A program made the translations under genes and the position numbers. DNA of 64,000 nucleotides from Flavobacteriales bacterium (lineage in GTDB: Bacteria; Bacteroidota; Bacteroidia; Flavobacteriales_F; PHOS-HE28), in NCBI GenBank assembly GCA_016715895.1, contig JADJXH010000004.1:496001-560000 (forward strand), read 5' to 3'. The notes beneath the pieces were generated by a model that saw only the letters and a program-made list of their open reading frames with translations, was not told the origin of the DNA and did no database searches. Every line of letters starts with the position of its first letter. Position 1 is the first letter of the stretch. Below, piece by piece: positions 51,418 to 59,937 of this stretch.

Positions 51418-51425
51418 CAAAGGTA
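51418..51425 (-). promoter_or_regulatory. -7 box TACCTTTG before dxs
   Basis: A perfect TAnnTTTG match on the minus strand, 24 bases before the GTG start; it supports the choice of that start over the upstream ATGs. Confidence 0.6.
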
Positions 51426-51554
51426 GCGGAAGGGCTGTTCGCGGGCCGGACCATGAACGGCATGGTGTGGGCGATCGGTATGCGCGGGGATGCGGGTGCG
51501 TGCACCGCTCCATACATTAGCGCCCGCTCGACGGAACCCTCCGGCGCCCCACGG

Positions 51555-51920
51555 ATGTCGAACCCCCAGGATTACCTGCCCATCGCGCTGCAGACCCTCA
51601 TCGCGGTCGGCTTCGTGGTCACCACCCTGCTGCTCACCGGCAAGATCGGCCCCAAGCGGGCCGGCAAGCACAAGGAGGAGAACTTCGAGTGCGGCATCGA
51701 GCAGTACGGCAACGCGCGCAGCCCGTTCTCGGTGAAGTACTTCCTGATCGCCATCCTGTTCGTGCTGTTCGACGTGGAGATCATCTTCCTCTACCCGTGG
51801 GCGGTGAACTTCAAGGACCTGGGGATCGTTGGCTTCGTGGAGATGGTCCTCTTCATCTTCTTTGTGGTCGCCGGCCTGTTCTACGTGATCCGCAAAGGGG
51901 CCCTGGAGTGGGACCGTTGA
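51555..51920 (+). CDS. nuoA: NADH-quinone oxidoreductase subunit A
   Basis: The 121-residue membrane subunit has three helices and the conserved ENFECGIEQYGNARSPFSVKYFLIAILFVLFDVEIIFLYPW loop of NuoA. ATG 51555 is chosen over 51453 since MSNPQDYLPIAL is the family-like start. It heads the complex I operon; TACATTAG at 51513-51520 may be the -7 box. Confidence 0.95.
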   Translation: MSNPQDYLPIALQTLIAVGFVVTTLLLTGKIGPKRAGKHKEENFECGIEQYGNARSPFSVKYFLIAILFVLFDVEIIFLYPWAVNFKDLGIVGFVEMVLFIFFVVAGLFYVIRKGALEWDR

Positions 51921-51930
51921 ACCTGGAACC

Positions 51931-52506
51931 ATGAAGCAGGACGCCCTCACCCCCCGCCCCACCCTCGGCAAGCCCACCATCGTGCCCTCGCCCGAGGGCC
52001 ATTCCGGCCCGGGGTTCATGACGGTCTCCCTGGAGAAGGCCGTGGGCCTGGCGCGCAAGAACAGCATCTGGCCGCTGCCCTTCGCCACCAGCTGCTGCGG
52101 CATCGAGTTCATGGCCACCATGGGCGCCAACTACGACCTGGCGCGGTTCGGCATGGAGCGGCTCAGCTTCAGCCCGCGGCAGAGCGACCTGCTGATGGTG
52201 ATGGGCACCATCGCCAAGAAGATGGCCCCGATCCTGCGCGACGTGTACACGCAGATGGCCGAGCCCAAGTGGGTGCTGAGCGTGGGCGCCTGCGCCAGCA
52301 GCGGCGGCATCTTCGACACCTACAGCGTGCTGCAGGGCATCGACCGGGTGATCCCGGTGGACGTGTACGTGCCCGGCTGCCCCCCGCGCCCCGAACAGAT
52401 CATCGACGGCATCCTGAAGATCCAGGAGCTGGTGGGCCAGGAAGGCATGCGCCGCCGCTACAGCAAGGAGTACGAGGAACTGTTGAAGAAGTACAAGATC
52501 GATTGA
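51931..52506 (+). CDS. nuoB: NADH-quinone oxidoreductase subunit B
   Basis: The 191-residue protein carries the N2 iron-sulphur cluster: C55/C56 (ATSCCGIEF), C121 (GACASSGG) and C150 (VPGCPPRP). It is longer at the N-terminus than E. coli NuoB's core but ordinary for this group. Ten bases after nuoA. Confidence 0.97.
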   Translation: MKQDALTPRPTLGKPTIVPSPEGHSGPGFMTVSLEKAVGLARKNSIWPLPFATSCCGIEFMATMGANYDLARFGMERLSFSPRQSDLLMVMGTIAKKMAPILRDVYTQMAEPKWVLSVGACASSGGIFDTYSVLQGIDRVIPVDVYVPGCPPRPEQIIDGILKIQELVGQEGMRRRYSKEYEELLKKYKID

Positions 52507-52508
52507 GC

Positions 52509-53030
52509 GTGCCCGCCTTCACGATACAGGCCGAACGGGATCAGCTGGTGGTGGACCGGCTGCGGGCCGCCTTCCCCGATGGGATCGTGGCCGATGAGCA
52601 GTTCCACGACATGCGCTGCATCACCGTGCGCAAGGATGTGCTGCATCCGGCGCTGCGGTTGCTGCGCGACGAGCTGGACTTCAACTTCCTCACCACCCTG
52701 TGCGGCATACACCACCCGGGGGGCGAGGGCGGTGAGGAGCGCCTGGGCCTGGTGGTGCACCTCAACAGCTTCCGCAACCGGCACCGCATCCGCCTGAAGG
52801 CCTACACGACGATGAAGGACCCGGTGTTCCCCACCTTCACCGACCTGTGGCCCACCACCAACTGGATGGAGCGCGAGACCTGGGACTTCTTCGGCATCCA
52901 CTTCACCGGCCACCCCAACCTGAAGCGAATCCTCAACATGGAGGACTTCCCGGCCTTCCCGCTGCGCAAGGACTACCCGCTGGAGGACCCCACGCGCGAG
53001 GACAAGGACAACACCATGTTCGGCCGATGA
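52509..53030 (+). CDS. nuoC: NADH-quinone oxidoreductase subunit C
   Basis: The 173-residue protein has the 30-kDa subunit pattern (TTLCGIHHPGG, TDLWPTTNWMERETWDFFGIHFTGHPNLKRILNMEDF). The start is GTG 52509; TTG 52503 is possible and would overlap nuoB. It overlaps nuoD by four bases. Confidence 0.93.
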   Translation: MPAFTIQAERDQLVVDRLRAAFPDGIVADEQFHDMRCITVRKDVLHPALRLLRDELDFNFLTTLCGIHHPGGEGGEERLGLVVHLNSFRNRHRIRLKAYTTMKDPVFPTFTDLWPTTNWMERETWDFFGIHFTGHPNLKRILNMEDFPAFPLRKDYPLEDPTREDKDNTMFGR

Positions 53031-54262
53031 GCACCCCGATGCGCCCCGACCACTGGCAGCACGACCTGGTGAAGGCCGGCGAGCACAAGGAGCTCAACGT
53101 CCTGAACCTGGGCCCCACCCACCCCGCCACGCACGGCATCTTCCAGAACGTGCTGACGATGGACGGGGAGTACATCCAGAGCGCCGAACAGACCATCGGC
53201 TACATCCACCGCGCCTTCGAGAAGCTGGCCGAGCGCCGGCCCTTCTACCAGATCCCCACCATCACCGACCGGCTCAACTACTGCAGCTCGCCCATCAACA
53301 ACATGGGCTGGCACATGACGGTGGAGAAGCTGCTGGGGATCCAGACGCCCGAACGGGTGGACTACCTGCGCATCATCGCCATGGAGCTGGCGCGGATCGC
53401 CGACCACATCATCTGCAACGCGGTGATCGGGGTGGACACCGGGGCGCTGACGGGCTTCACGTACATCTTCCAGGACCGCGAGCTCATCTACGACATCTAC
53501 GAGGAGATCTGCGGGGCGCGGCTCACCACCAACATGGGCCGCATCGGCGGTTTCGAGCGCGACTTCAGCGAGGCCGCCTGGCGCAAGATCCGGCACTTCC
53601 TGGATCACTTTCCCAAGAAGCTCAAGGAGTTCGAGAGCCTGCTGGTGCGCAACCGCATCTTCATGGACCGCACCATCGGCTGCGGGGCGTTCCCGCTGGA
53701 GCGCGCCCTGGCCTACGGCTTCACCGGGCCCAACCTGCGGGCCTGCGGGCTGGACCACGACGTGCGGGTGATGGACCCGTACTGCAGCTACGAGAAGTTC
53801 GACTTCACCATCCCCATCGGCACCGGCGGCGACACGTACGACCGCTTCATGGTGCGCCAGCGCGAGATGTGGGAGAGCCTCTCCATCATCCGCCAGGCCG
53901 TGGACAAGCTGGACCGGATGTCCGACAAGACCACCTACAAGGCGGACGTGCCCGAGTGGGTGCTGCCGCCCAAGGAGGCCGTGTACAACGAGATGGAGGC
54001 CCTCATCTATCACTTCAAGATCGTGATGGGCGAGAGCGCGGTGCCGGTGGGCGAGGTGTACCACTGCGTGGAGGGCGGCAACGGCGAGCTGGGTTTCTAC
54101 CTGGTGAGCGACGGCGGGCGCACCCCCTTCCGTCTGCACTTCCGCCGCCCCTGCTTCATCTACTACCAGGCCTTCCCCGAGATGGTGAAGGGCATCATGT
54201 TGAGCGACGCGATCCTCACCATGAGCAGCATGAACGTGATCGCGGGCGAACTGGACGCATAG
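53027..54262 (+). CDS. nuoD: NADH-quinone oxidoreductase subunit D
   Basis: The 411-residue 49-kDa subunit forms the quinone site with NuoB. It shows NLGPTHPATHGIFQNVLTMDGE near the start and RTPFRLHFRRPCF and MSSMNVIAGELDA near the end. Overlaps nuoC by four bases. nuoE, the usual next gene, is delayed by the inserted nuclease element. Confidence 0.97.
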   Translation: MSTPMRPDHWQHDLVKAGEHKELNVLNLGPTHPATHGIFQNVLTMDGEYIQSAEQTIGYIHRAFEKLAERRPFYQIPTITDRLNYCSSPINNMGWHMTVEKLLGIQTPERVDYLRIIAMELARIADHIICNAVIGVDTGALTGFTYIFQDRELIYDIYEEICGARLTTNMGRIGGFERDFSEAAWRKIRHFLDHFPKKLKEFESLLVRNRIFMDRTIGCGAFPLERALAYGFTGPNLRACGLDHDVRVMDPYCSYEKFDFTIPIGTGGDTYDRFMVRQREMWESLSIIRQAVDKLDRMSDKTTYKADVPEWVLPPKEAVYNEMEALIYHFKIVMGESAVPVGEVYHCVEGGNGELGFYLVSDGGRTPFRLHFRRPCFIYYQAFPEMVKGIMLSDAILTMSSMNVIAGELDA

Positions 54263-54266
54263 GCCC

Positions 54267-54695
54267 ATGCACCGCAACGACGCAGCGGTCGCAACGGAAC
54301 CGCAACGGACCGTGGAGGAGAACGATCTCGCTACCCGGGTGCTCGACGCGGCGTTCAAGGTCCATCGCGCATTGGGCCCCGGCCTCCTGGAAAGCGCATA
54401 CGTGCATTGCCTGCTCCATGAACTGAGGATGACCGGGCTGTCGATCCTTCATCAGCATCCGCTGCCCTTGCGTTACGGCGATGTACAGTTGGATGCGGGC
54501 TATCGGTTGGACCTGTGGGTGGAGAACAGGCTGGTCGTCGAGGTGAAAGCGGTCGAAGAGCTTCATCCGATCCACACGGCCCAGCTGCTCACCTACCTGA
54601 AGCTCACGGGCAACCGGCTCGGATTGCTGATCAACTTCAACGAGAGCCTGCTCAGGGACGGTGTCCGCAGGATCGCCAATGGAATGCCTCAATGA
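54267..54695 (+). CDS. GxxExxY-family PD-(D/E)XK nuclease-like protein
   Basis: The 142-residue protein has the family signature G39-L-L-E42-S-A-Y45 and nuclease-like residues D82 (RLDLWVE), E92 and K94 (VEVKAVE) and Q106 (TAQLLTYL). ATG 54267 puts the left repeat inside the reading frame; GTG 54312 (VEENDLATRVLDAAFKVH) fits the family N-terminus better and may be the true start. It interrupts the nuo operon between nuoD and nuoE. Its role is unknown; a link to movement of the surrounding repeat is inference. Confidence 0.85.
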   Translation: MHRNDAAVATEPQRTVEENDLATRVLDAAFKVHRALGPGLLESAYVHCLLHELRMTGLSILHQHPLPLRYGDVQLDAGYRLDLWVENRLVVEVKAVEELHPIHTAQLLTYLKLTGNRLGLLINFNESLLRDGVRRIANGMPQ

Positions 54696-54732
54696 AGCTG
54701 CGTTCGTCGTTGCGTCCGCTGCGCCGCTGCGG
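54272..54732. mobile_element. 461-bp inverted-repeat element carrying the GxxExxY gene
   Basis: Terminal inverted repeats at 54272-54296 and 54708-54732 match in 22 of 25 bases (left begins CCGCAACGACGCAGCGG, right reverse complement CCGCAGCGGCGCAGCGG). They share the eight-base unit pattern and the CCGCA end with the 101-bp element between accB and accC. The left end starts ten bases after the nuoD stop and the right end lies 53 bases before nuoE. No clear target duplication is visible. A transposase-like enzyme is absent; the only gene is the nuclease. Confidence 0.7.
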
Positions 54733-54784
54733 TGAAAGAACGGGCTCTTCCGGCTGGACCTCGAACGTTTATTTTGTCGCCTAG

Positions 54785-55342
54785 ATGTCGGTCCGCCTCA
54801 CGCCAGTCACCACCACCGAAGGGGTCGCTCCCTTCACCTTCAGCGAGCACGCGCTGGCCGAGTGCCGCGCCATCATGGCCCGCTACCCCGAGGGCCGCAC
54901 CAAGAGCGCGCTGATCCCCATCCTGCACATCGCGCAGGCCGGCAACGACGGCTGGCTCAGCGTGCCCGCGATGGACGCGGTGGCCGTCCTGCTGGGCATA
55001 CAACCCATCGAGGTGTACGAGGTGGCCAGCTTCTACAGCATGTTCAACCTGCGGCCGGTGGGCCGGCACGTGCTGGAGATCTGCCGCACCACCCCGTGCA
55101 TGCTGCGCGGCGGGGATGCGCTCATCGCCCACGCGGAAAAGAAGCTCGGCATCCATGTGGGGGAGACCACCCGGGACGGGCTCTTCACCCTGAAGGCCGT
55201 GGAATGCCTGGGCAGCTGCGGCACGGCACCGATGCTGCAGTGCGGCGCCACCTACCATGAGGACCTCACCCCGGAGGCGTTCGACGCGCTGATCGAGCGG
55301 CTGCAGGGAGCCTACACGCGGAGTAATTACACGGACCGATGA
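54785..55342 (+). CDS. nuoE: NADH-quinone oxidoreductase subunit E
   Basis: The 185-residue 24-kDa subunit binds a [2Fe-2S] cluster via C100 and C105 (CRTTPC) and C141 and C145 (CLGSC). ATG 54785 follows a TATTTTGTC stretch. The gap to nuoF (95 bases) is filled by the second GAGT-heptad palindrome. Confidence 0.95.
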   Translation: MSVRLTPVTTTEGVAPFTFSEHALAECRAIMARYPEGRTKSALIPILHIAQAGNDGWLSVPAMDAVAVLLGIQPIEVYEVASFYSMFNLRPVGRHVLEICRTTPCMLRGGDALIAHAEKKLGIHVGETTRDGLFTLKAVECLGSCGTAPMLQCGATYHEDLTPEAFDALIERLQGAYTRSNYTDR

Positions 55343-55349
55343 ACATGCA

Positions 55350-55430
55350 GTGGCGAGTAGCGAGTGGTGAGTGGCGCGCCTGCCTTGGGCAGCTGCCACT
55401 CGTCACTCGCTGCTCATCACTCGCTACTCG
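55350..55430. repeat. GAGT-heptad palindromic repeat (copy 2, nuoE/nuoF gap)
   Basis: Left arm 55350-55375 (GTGGCGAGTAGCGAGTGGTG...) and right arm 55395-55420 pair in 21 of 26 bases, with further seven-base units to 55430. It uses the same GAGTRGY units as the repeat at 20.75 kb. The mismatches show it is a diverged copy of the same family. Like copy 1 it sits in an operon gap immediately before a start codon. Confidence 0.85.
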
Positions 55431-55437
55431 ATAACCC

Positions 55438-56793
55438 ATGGGCCGCAAGCTGCTGCTTGAACACGAGAACGTCCCGGGCATCCAGGGGCTGGAGGTGTAC
55501 CGCGCCAAGGGCGGCTACCGCAGTGTGGAGAAGGCGCTGCGCACCATGAGCCCCGAGGCCGTGGTGGAGGAGGTGAAGAAGAGCGGCCTGCGCGGCCGCG
55601 GCGGCGCGGGCTTCCCCACGGGCATGAAGTGGAGCTTCCTGGCCAAGCCGCCCGGCGTGCCCCGCTACCTGGTGGTGAACGCTGACGAGAGCGAGCCCGG
55701 CACCTTCAAGGACCGCTACCTCATGGAGCGGATCCCGCACCTCCTCATCGAGGGCATGATCACCTCGAGCTTCGCGCTCGGGGCCAACCTCGCCTTCATC
55801 TACATCCGTGGCGAGTACTTCTACGTCAGCCGCATCCTGGAGCGGGCCATCGACGAGGCACGCGCCGCCGGATGGCTCGGCCGCAACATCCTGGGCACGG
55901 GCTACGACCTGGAGATCCACGTGCAGGTGGGCGCCGGCGCCTACATCTGCGGGGAGGAGACGGCGCTGTTGGAGAGCCTGGAGGGCAAGCGGGGCAACCC
56001 GCGCATCAAGCCGCCCTTCCCGGCGGTGAAGGGGCTTTACGAGTGCCCCACGGTGGTGAACAACGTGGAGACCATCGCGGCGGTGGTGCCCATCGTGAAC
56101 GACGGCGGCGAGGAGTACGCCAAGATCGGCGTGGGCCGCAGCACGGGCACCAAGCTCATCAGCGCCGGCGGCAACATCAGGCGGCCCGGCGTGTACGAGA
56201 TCGAGCTCGGCGTCAGCTGCGACGAGTTCATCAACAGCGACCAGTGGTGCGGCGGGGTGGACGGCCGGGCCTTCAAGGCGGTGGTGCCGGGCGGCAGCAG
56301 CGTGCCCATCGTGCCCTACGAGCTCTTCCTGCGCACGGCCGCCGGGGAGCCGCGCCTGATGACCTATGAGAGCCTGAGCGACGGAGGCTTCGCCACCGGC
56401 ACCATGCTGGGCTCGGGCGGCTTCTACGCCTACAACGACGCCCAGTGCATCGTGCGCAGCACCTGGAACCACACCCGCTTCTACCGCCACGAGAGCTGCG
56501 GCCAGTGCAGCCCCTGCCGCGAGGGCACCGGGTGGATGGAGAAGGTGCTGCACCGCATCGAGCATGGCGAGGGCCGCATGGAGGACATCGACCTGCTGTG
56601 GGACATCCAGCGGCGGATCGAGGGCAACACCATCTGTCCGCTGGGCGATGCCGCGGCTTGGCCCGTGGCCAGCGCCATCCGCCACTTCCGCGACGAGTTC
56701 GAGTTCCACGTCCGCCACCCGCAGAAGGTGAAGGACCCGCGCCACTTCGAGAAGGAGCCGTTCGTGCGCAAACCCAAGCCCGCAACGGTCTGA
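55438..56793 (+). CDS. nuoF: NADH-quinone oxidoreductase subunit F
   Basis: The 451-residue 51-kDa subunit binds FMN and NADH (GRGGAGFPTGMKWSF and NADESEPGTFKDR) and the N3 [4Fe-4S] cluster by C354, C357, C360 (SCGQCSPC) and C400. Length and motifs are ordinary. nuoG follows after three bases. Confidence 0.97.
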   Translation: MGRKLLLEHENVPGIQGLEVYRAKGGYRSVEKALRTMSPEAVVEEVKKSGLRGRGGAGFPTGMKWSFLAKPPGVPRYLVVNADESEPGTFKDRYLMERIPHLLIEGMITSSFALGANLAFIYIRGEYFYVSRILERAIDEARAAGWLGRNILGTGYDLEIHVQVGAGAYICGEETALLESLEGKRGNPRIKPPFPAVKGLYECPTVVNNVETIAAVVPIVNDGGEEYAKIGVGRSTGTKLISAGGNIRRPGVYEIELGVSCDEFINSDQWCGGVDGRAFKAVVPGGSSVPIVPYELFLRTAAGEPRLMTYESLSDGGFATGTMLGSGGFYAYNDAQCIVRSTWNHTRFYRHESCGQCSPCREGTGWMEKVLHRIEHGEGRMEDIDLLWDIQRRIEGNTICPLGDAAAWPVASAIRHFRDEFEFHVRHPQKVKDPRHFEKEPFVRKPKPATV

Positions 56794-56796
56794 GCC

Positions 56797-57807
56797 ATGC
56801 CGAAGGTCACCATCGACACCATCGAGATCGAGGTCCCCGAGGGTACCACGATCCTGCAGGCCGCCCGCATGATCGGCGAGCGCGACACCGCGCATCGCCA
56901 CGTGGTGCCGCCCACGATGTGCTACTACAGCAAGCTGAAGACCAGCGGCGGCTATTGCCGCACCTGCATCGTGAAGGTGACCAAGGGCAGCGACAAGGAC
57001 CCGCGCCCCATGCCCAAGCCGGTGGCCAGCTGCCGCACGGCCGTGATGGACGGCATGGTGGTGGAGAACACCACCAACCCCGAGCTGCTCGACGCGCGCA
57101 AGGGCGTCACCGAGTTCCTGCTGATCAACCACCCGCTGGACTGCCCCATCTGCGACCAGGCGGGGGAGTGCCACCTGCAGGACCTGGGCTATGAGCACGG
57201 GCTCAGCAAGAGCCGCTACCAGTTCGAGCGCCGCACCTTCGAGCCCATCGACATCGGCGACACCATCAAGCTGCACATGAACCGCTGCATCCTGTGCTAC
57301 CGGTGCGTGAAGGTGGCCGAGCAGCTCACCGACGGCCGGGTGCACGGGGTGATCAACCGCGGCGACGTGGCCGAGATCAGCACCTACATCCAGGAGGCGG
57401 TGGACAACGACTTCAGCGGCAACATGATCGATGTGTGCCCCGTGGGCGCGCTCACGGACCGCACCTTCCGCTTCGCCAGCCGGGTGTGGTACACCAAGCC
57501 GATGGACGCGCACCGCAAATGCCCCACCTGCAGCGGCAAGGCCGTGCTGTGGATGAAGGGCAACGAGGTGCTGCGCGTCACGGGCCGCAAGGACCAGTGG
57601 GGCGAGGTGGAGGAGTTCATCTGCAACGCCTGCCGCTTCGACCACAAGGACGTGAAGCACTGGACCGTGGAGGGCCCGCGCACCGTGGACCGCCACAGCG
57701 TGATCGGCGCCAACCACTACGAGCTGCAGCTCAAGCAGAAGCTCCTCACCAAGGCCGCCCCGGACAGCACCCCGGTGGGCCGGCCGCAAGAACTCCCCGG
57801 CGCATGA
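56797..57807 (+). CDS. nuoG: Short NADH-quinone oxidoreductase subunit G (N-terminal FeS part only)
   Basis: The 336-residue protein has the [2Fe-2S] ferredoxin region (CYYSKLKTSGGYCRTC ... SCRTAV), the His-Cys3 cluster (DCPICDQAGECHLQDLGYEHG) and the N4-type region (NRCILCYRCVKV ... DVCPVGAL), and a further cysteine set (CPTCSG, CNAC). The molybdopterin-like domain of full NuoG (about 900 residues) is absent. This short form is usual in many Bacteroidota. Overlaps nuoH by four bases. Confidence 0.95.
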   Translation: MPKVTIDTIEIEVPEGTTILQAARMIGERDTAHRHVVPPTMCYYSKLKTSGGYCRTCIVKVTKGSDKDPRPMPKPVASCRTAVMDGMVVENTTNPELLDARKGVTEFLLINHPLDCPICDQAGECHLQDLGYEHGLSKSRYQFERRTFEPIDIGDTIKLHMNRCILCYRCVKVAEQLTDGRVHGVINRGDVAEISTYIQEAVDNDFSGNMIDVCPVGALTDRTFRFASRVWYTKPMDAHRKCPTCSGKAVLWMKGNEVLRVTGRKDQWGEVEEFICNACRFDHKDVKHWTVEGPRTVDRHSVIGANHYELQLKQKLLTKAAPDSTPVGRPQELPGA

Positions 57808-58820
57808 TCCCCACCGTGATCTTCCTGGTGGCGCTGCTGCTGGTCACCCTCGGGGTGGCCGCCTACGCCACCTACGCCGAGCGCAAGGTGGCCGCCTTCA
57901 TGCAGGACCGCATCGGACCCGACCGTGCGGGCCCCTTCGGCCTGCTGCAGCCCATCGCTGACGGGGTGAAGATGATCATGAAGGAGGACTTCATGCCGGC
58001 CTCGGCCAACCGCTGGCTCTTCTTCCTGGGCCCGGCCATCGCCATGACCACCGCGCTGCTCACCGGCGTGGTGATCCCCTGGGGCGGCACGCTGGACCTG
58101 GGCGGCACGGCCTTCAAGCTGCAGGTGGCCGATCCGGACATCGGCATCCTCTACGTGTTCGCCATGGTGAGCATCGGGGTGTACGGCATCATGCTCGGCG
58201 GCTGGGCCAGCAACAACAAGTACGCGCTGTACGGCGCCATCCGCGCCGCCAGCCAGATGGTGAGCTACGAGCTCACCATGGGCATGAGCATCGTGGCCCT
58301 GGTGATCCTCACCGGCAGCCTCAGCCTCAACGACATCGTGGAGCAGCAGCGGGCCGGGCTGTGGAACATCGTGTACCAGCCGCTGGGCTTCCTGCTGTTC
58401 GTGATCTGCGCCTTCGCCGAGTGCAACCGCGCCCCCTTCGACCTGCCGGAGTGCGAGACCGAGCTGGTGGGCGGCTACCACACGGAATACAGCTCCATGA
58501 AGCTGGGTTTCTACCTCTTCGCCGAGTACGTCAACATGTTCATCAGCAGCGCGGTGATCAGCACCCTGTTCTTCGGCGGCTACGACGTGCCCTTCCTGGA
58601 CGGGCTGGGGCTGCCGCAGAACGTGACGGTGATCCTGGGCACGGTGGCGCTCTTCCTGAAGATCACCTTCTTCATCTTCCTGTTCATGTGGGTGCGGTGG
58701 ACACTGCCGCGCTTCCGCTACGACCAGCTGATGGACCTGGGCTGGAAGAGCCTGATCCCCCTGGCGATCCTCAACGTGCTGCTCACCGGCGTGGGCTACT
58801 ACCTGAAGAACGGCATCTGA
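57804..58820 (+). CDS. nuoH: NADH-quinone oxidoreductase subunit H
   Basis: The 338-residue membrane subunit has eight helices and the quinone-site loops AERKVAAFMQDRIGPDRAGPFGLLQPIADGVKM and AFAECNRAPFDLPECETELVGGYHTEYSSMKL. ATG 57804 overlaps the nuoG stop by four bases. Confidence 0.97.
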   Translation: MIPTVIFLVALLLVTLGVAAYATYAERKVAAFMQDRIGPDRAGPFGLLQPIADGVKMIMKEDFMPASANRWLFFLGPAIAMTTALLTGVVIPWGGTLDLGGTAFKLQVADPDIGILYVFAMVSIGVYGIMLGGWASNNKYALYGAIRAASQMVSYELTMGMSIVALVILTGSLSLNDIVEQQRAGLWNIVYQPLGFLLFVICAFAECNRAPFDLPECETELVGGYHTEYSSMKLGFYLFAEYVNMFISSAVISTLFFGGYDVPFLDGLGLPQNVTVILGTVALFLKITFFIFLFMWVRWTLPRFRYDQLMDLGWKSLIPLAILNVLLTGVGYYLKNGI

Positions 58821-58823
58821 GCC

Positions 58824-59417
58824 ATGGCGACCCCGATCACCCAGCCGCTGACCAAGCGCTCCCAGGTGGTGAGCGAGAAGCGGATGACCCTGATGGAGCG
58901 GATCTACCTGCCGGCCATCGTCAAGGGCATGGGCATCACGCTCAAGCACTTCTTCCGCCTGCGGAAGGCCACGGTGAAATACCCCGAGCAGCTGCGGCCC
59001 ATGAGCCCGGTGTACCGCGGCATGCACGTGCTGAAGCGGGACGAGCAGGGCCGCGAGCGCTGCACCGCCTGCGGCCTGTGCGCGGTGGCCTGCCCGGCGG
59101 AGGCCATCACCATGGTGGCCGCCGAGCGGAAAAATGGCGAGGAGAAGCTGTACCGCGAGGAGAAGTACGCGGCGGTGTACGAGATCAACATGCTGCGCTG
59201 CATCTTCTGCGGCGACTGCGAGGACGCCTGCCCCAAGGAGGCCATCTTCCTCACGGACCGCCTGGTACCCACGGACTACACGCGCGGCACCTTCGTGTAC
59301 GGCAAGCAATGGCTGGTGGAGCCGCTGGACCCCGCCCTGCGCGTGGATGTGAGCAAGCGGCAGCCGAAGGCGGTGGCCGAATTCAAGAAAGACCGCAACT
59401 TCGCGCACAATCGTTGA
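58824..59417 (+). CDS. nuoI: NADH-quinone oxidoreductase subunit I
   Basis: The 197-residue protein has two [4Fe-4S] motifs: C80, C83, C86, C90 and C126, C129, C132, C136, which relay electrons from NuoG to NuoB. Starts three bases after nuoH. Confidence 0.97.
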   Translation: MATPITQPLTKRSQVVSEKRMTLMERIYLPAIVKGMGITLKHFFRLRKATVKYPEQLRPMSPVYRGMHVLKRDEQGRERCTACGLCAVACPAEAITMVAAERKNGEEKLYREEKYAAVYEINMLRCIFCGDCEDACPKEAIFLTDRLVPTDYTRGTFVYGKQWLVEPLDPALRVDVSKRQPKAVAEFKKDRNFAHNR

Positions 59418-59430
59418 GGCGCACGCCGGC

Positions 59431-59937
59431 ATGCTCACGCTCTTCTACCTCTTCGCGGCGATCTCGGTGCTGAGCGCCCTGGTGGTGGTGGCCGCCCGCA
59501 GCCCGGTCAACAGCGTGATCGCGCTCATCGTCTGCTTCCTCAGCATCGCCGGCCACTACATCCTGCTGAACGCGCAGTTCCTGGCCGTGGTGCACATCAT
59601 CGTGTACACCGGCGCCATCATGGTGCTGTTCCTCTTCGTCATCATGCTGCTCAACCTGAACAAGGCCACCGAACCGCAGAAGTCCCTCGCCACCCGCGTG
59701 GCGGCGGTGGTGACGGGCGGCCTGGTGCTGCTCACCCTGCTGGCGGCCGTGCGCCACGGCATCAGTGTGGAGCCCGCGAACGGGTTCGACATCGGCACCG
59801 GCCTGGTGCGCAGCGTGGGCCGCAGCCTCTTCAATGAATTCCTCCTGCCCTTCGAGGTCAGCAGCGTGCTCTTCCTCAGCGCCATGGTGGGCGCGGTGAT
59901 GCTGGGGCGGAGGGAGAAGAACCCGCAGGCCGCATGA
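59431..59937 (+). CDS. nuoJ: NADH-quinone oxidoreductase subunit J
   Basis: The 168-residue membrane subunit has five helices and the conserved VHIIVYTGAIMVLFLFVIMLLN segment. Overlaps nuoK by four bases. Confidence 0.96.
   Translation: MLTLFYLFAAISVLSALVVVAARSPVNSVIALIVCFLSIAGHYILLNAQFLAVVHIIVYTGAIMVLFLFVIMLLNLNKATEPQKSLATRVAAVVTGGLVLLTLLAAVRHGISVEPANGFDIGTGLVRSVGRSLFNEFLLPFEVSSVLFLSAMVGAVMLGRREKNPQAA

Noticed and set aside
56797..57807. Truncated or broken nuoG
   Set aside because: The short form ends cleanly, overlaps nuoH in frame-appropriate fashion and is a normal variant in many Bacteroidota.
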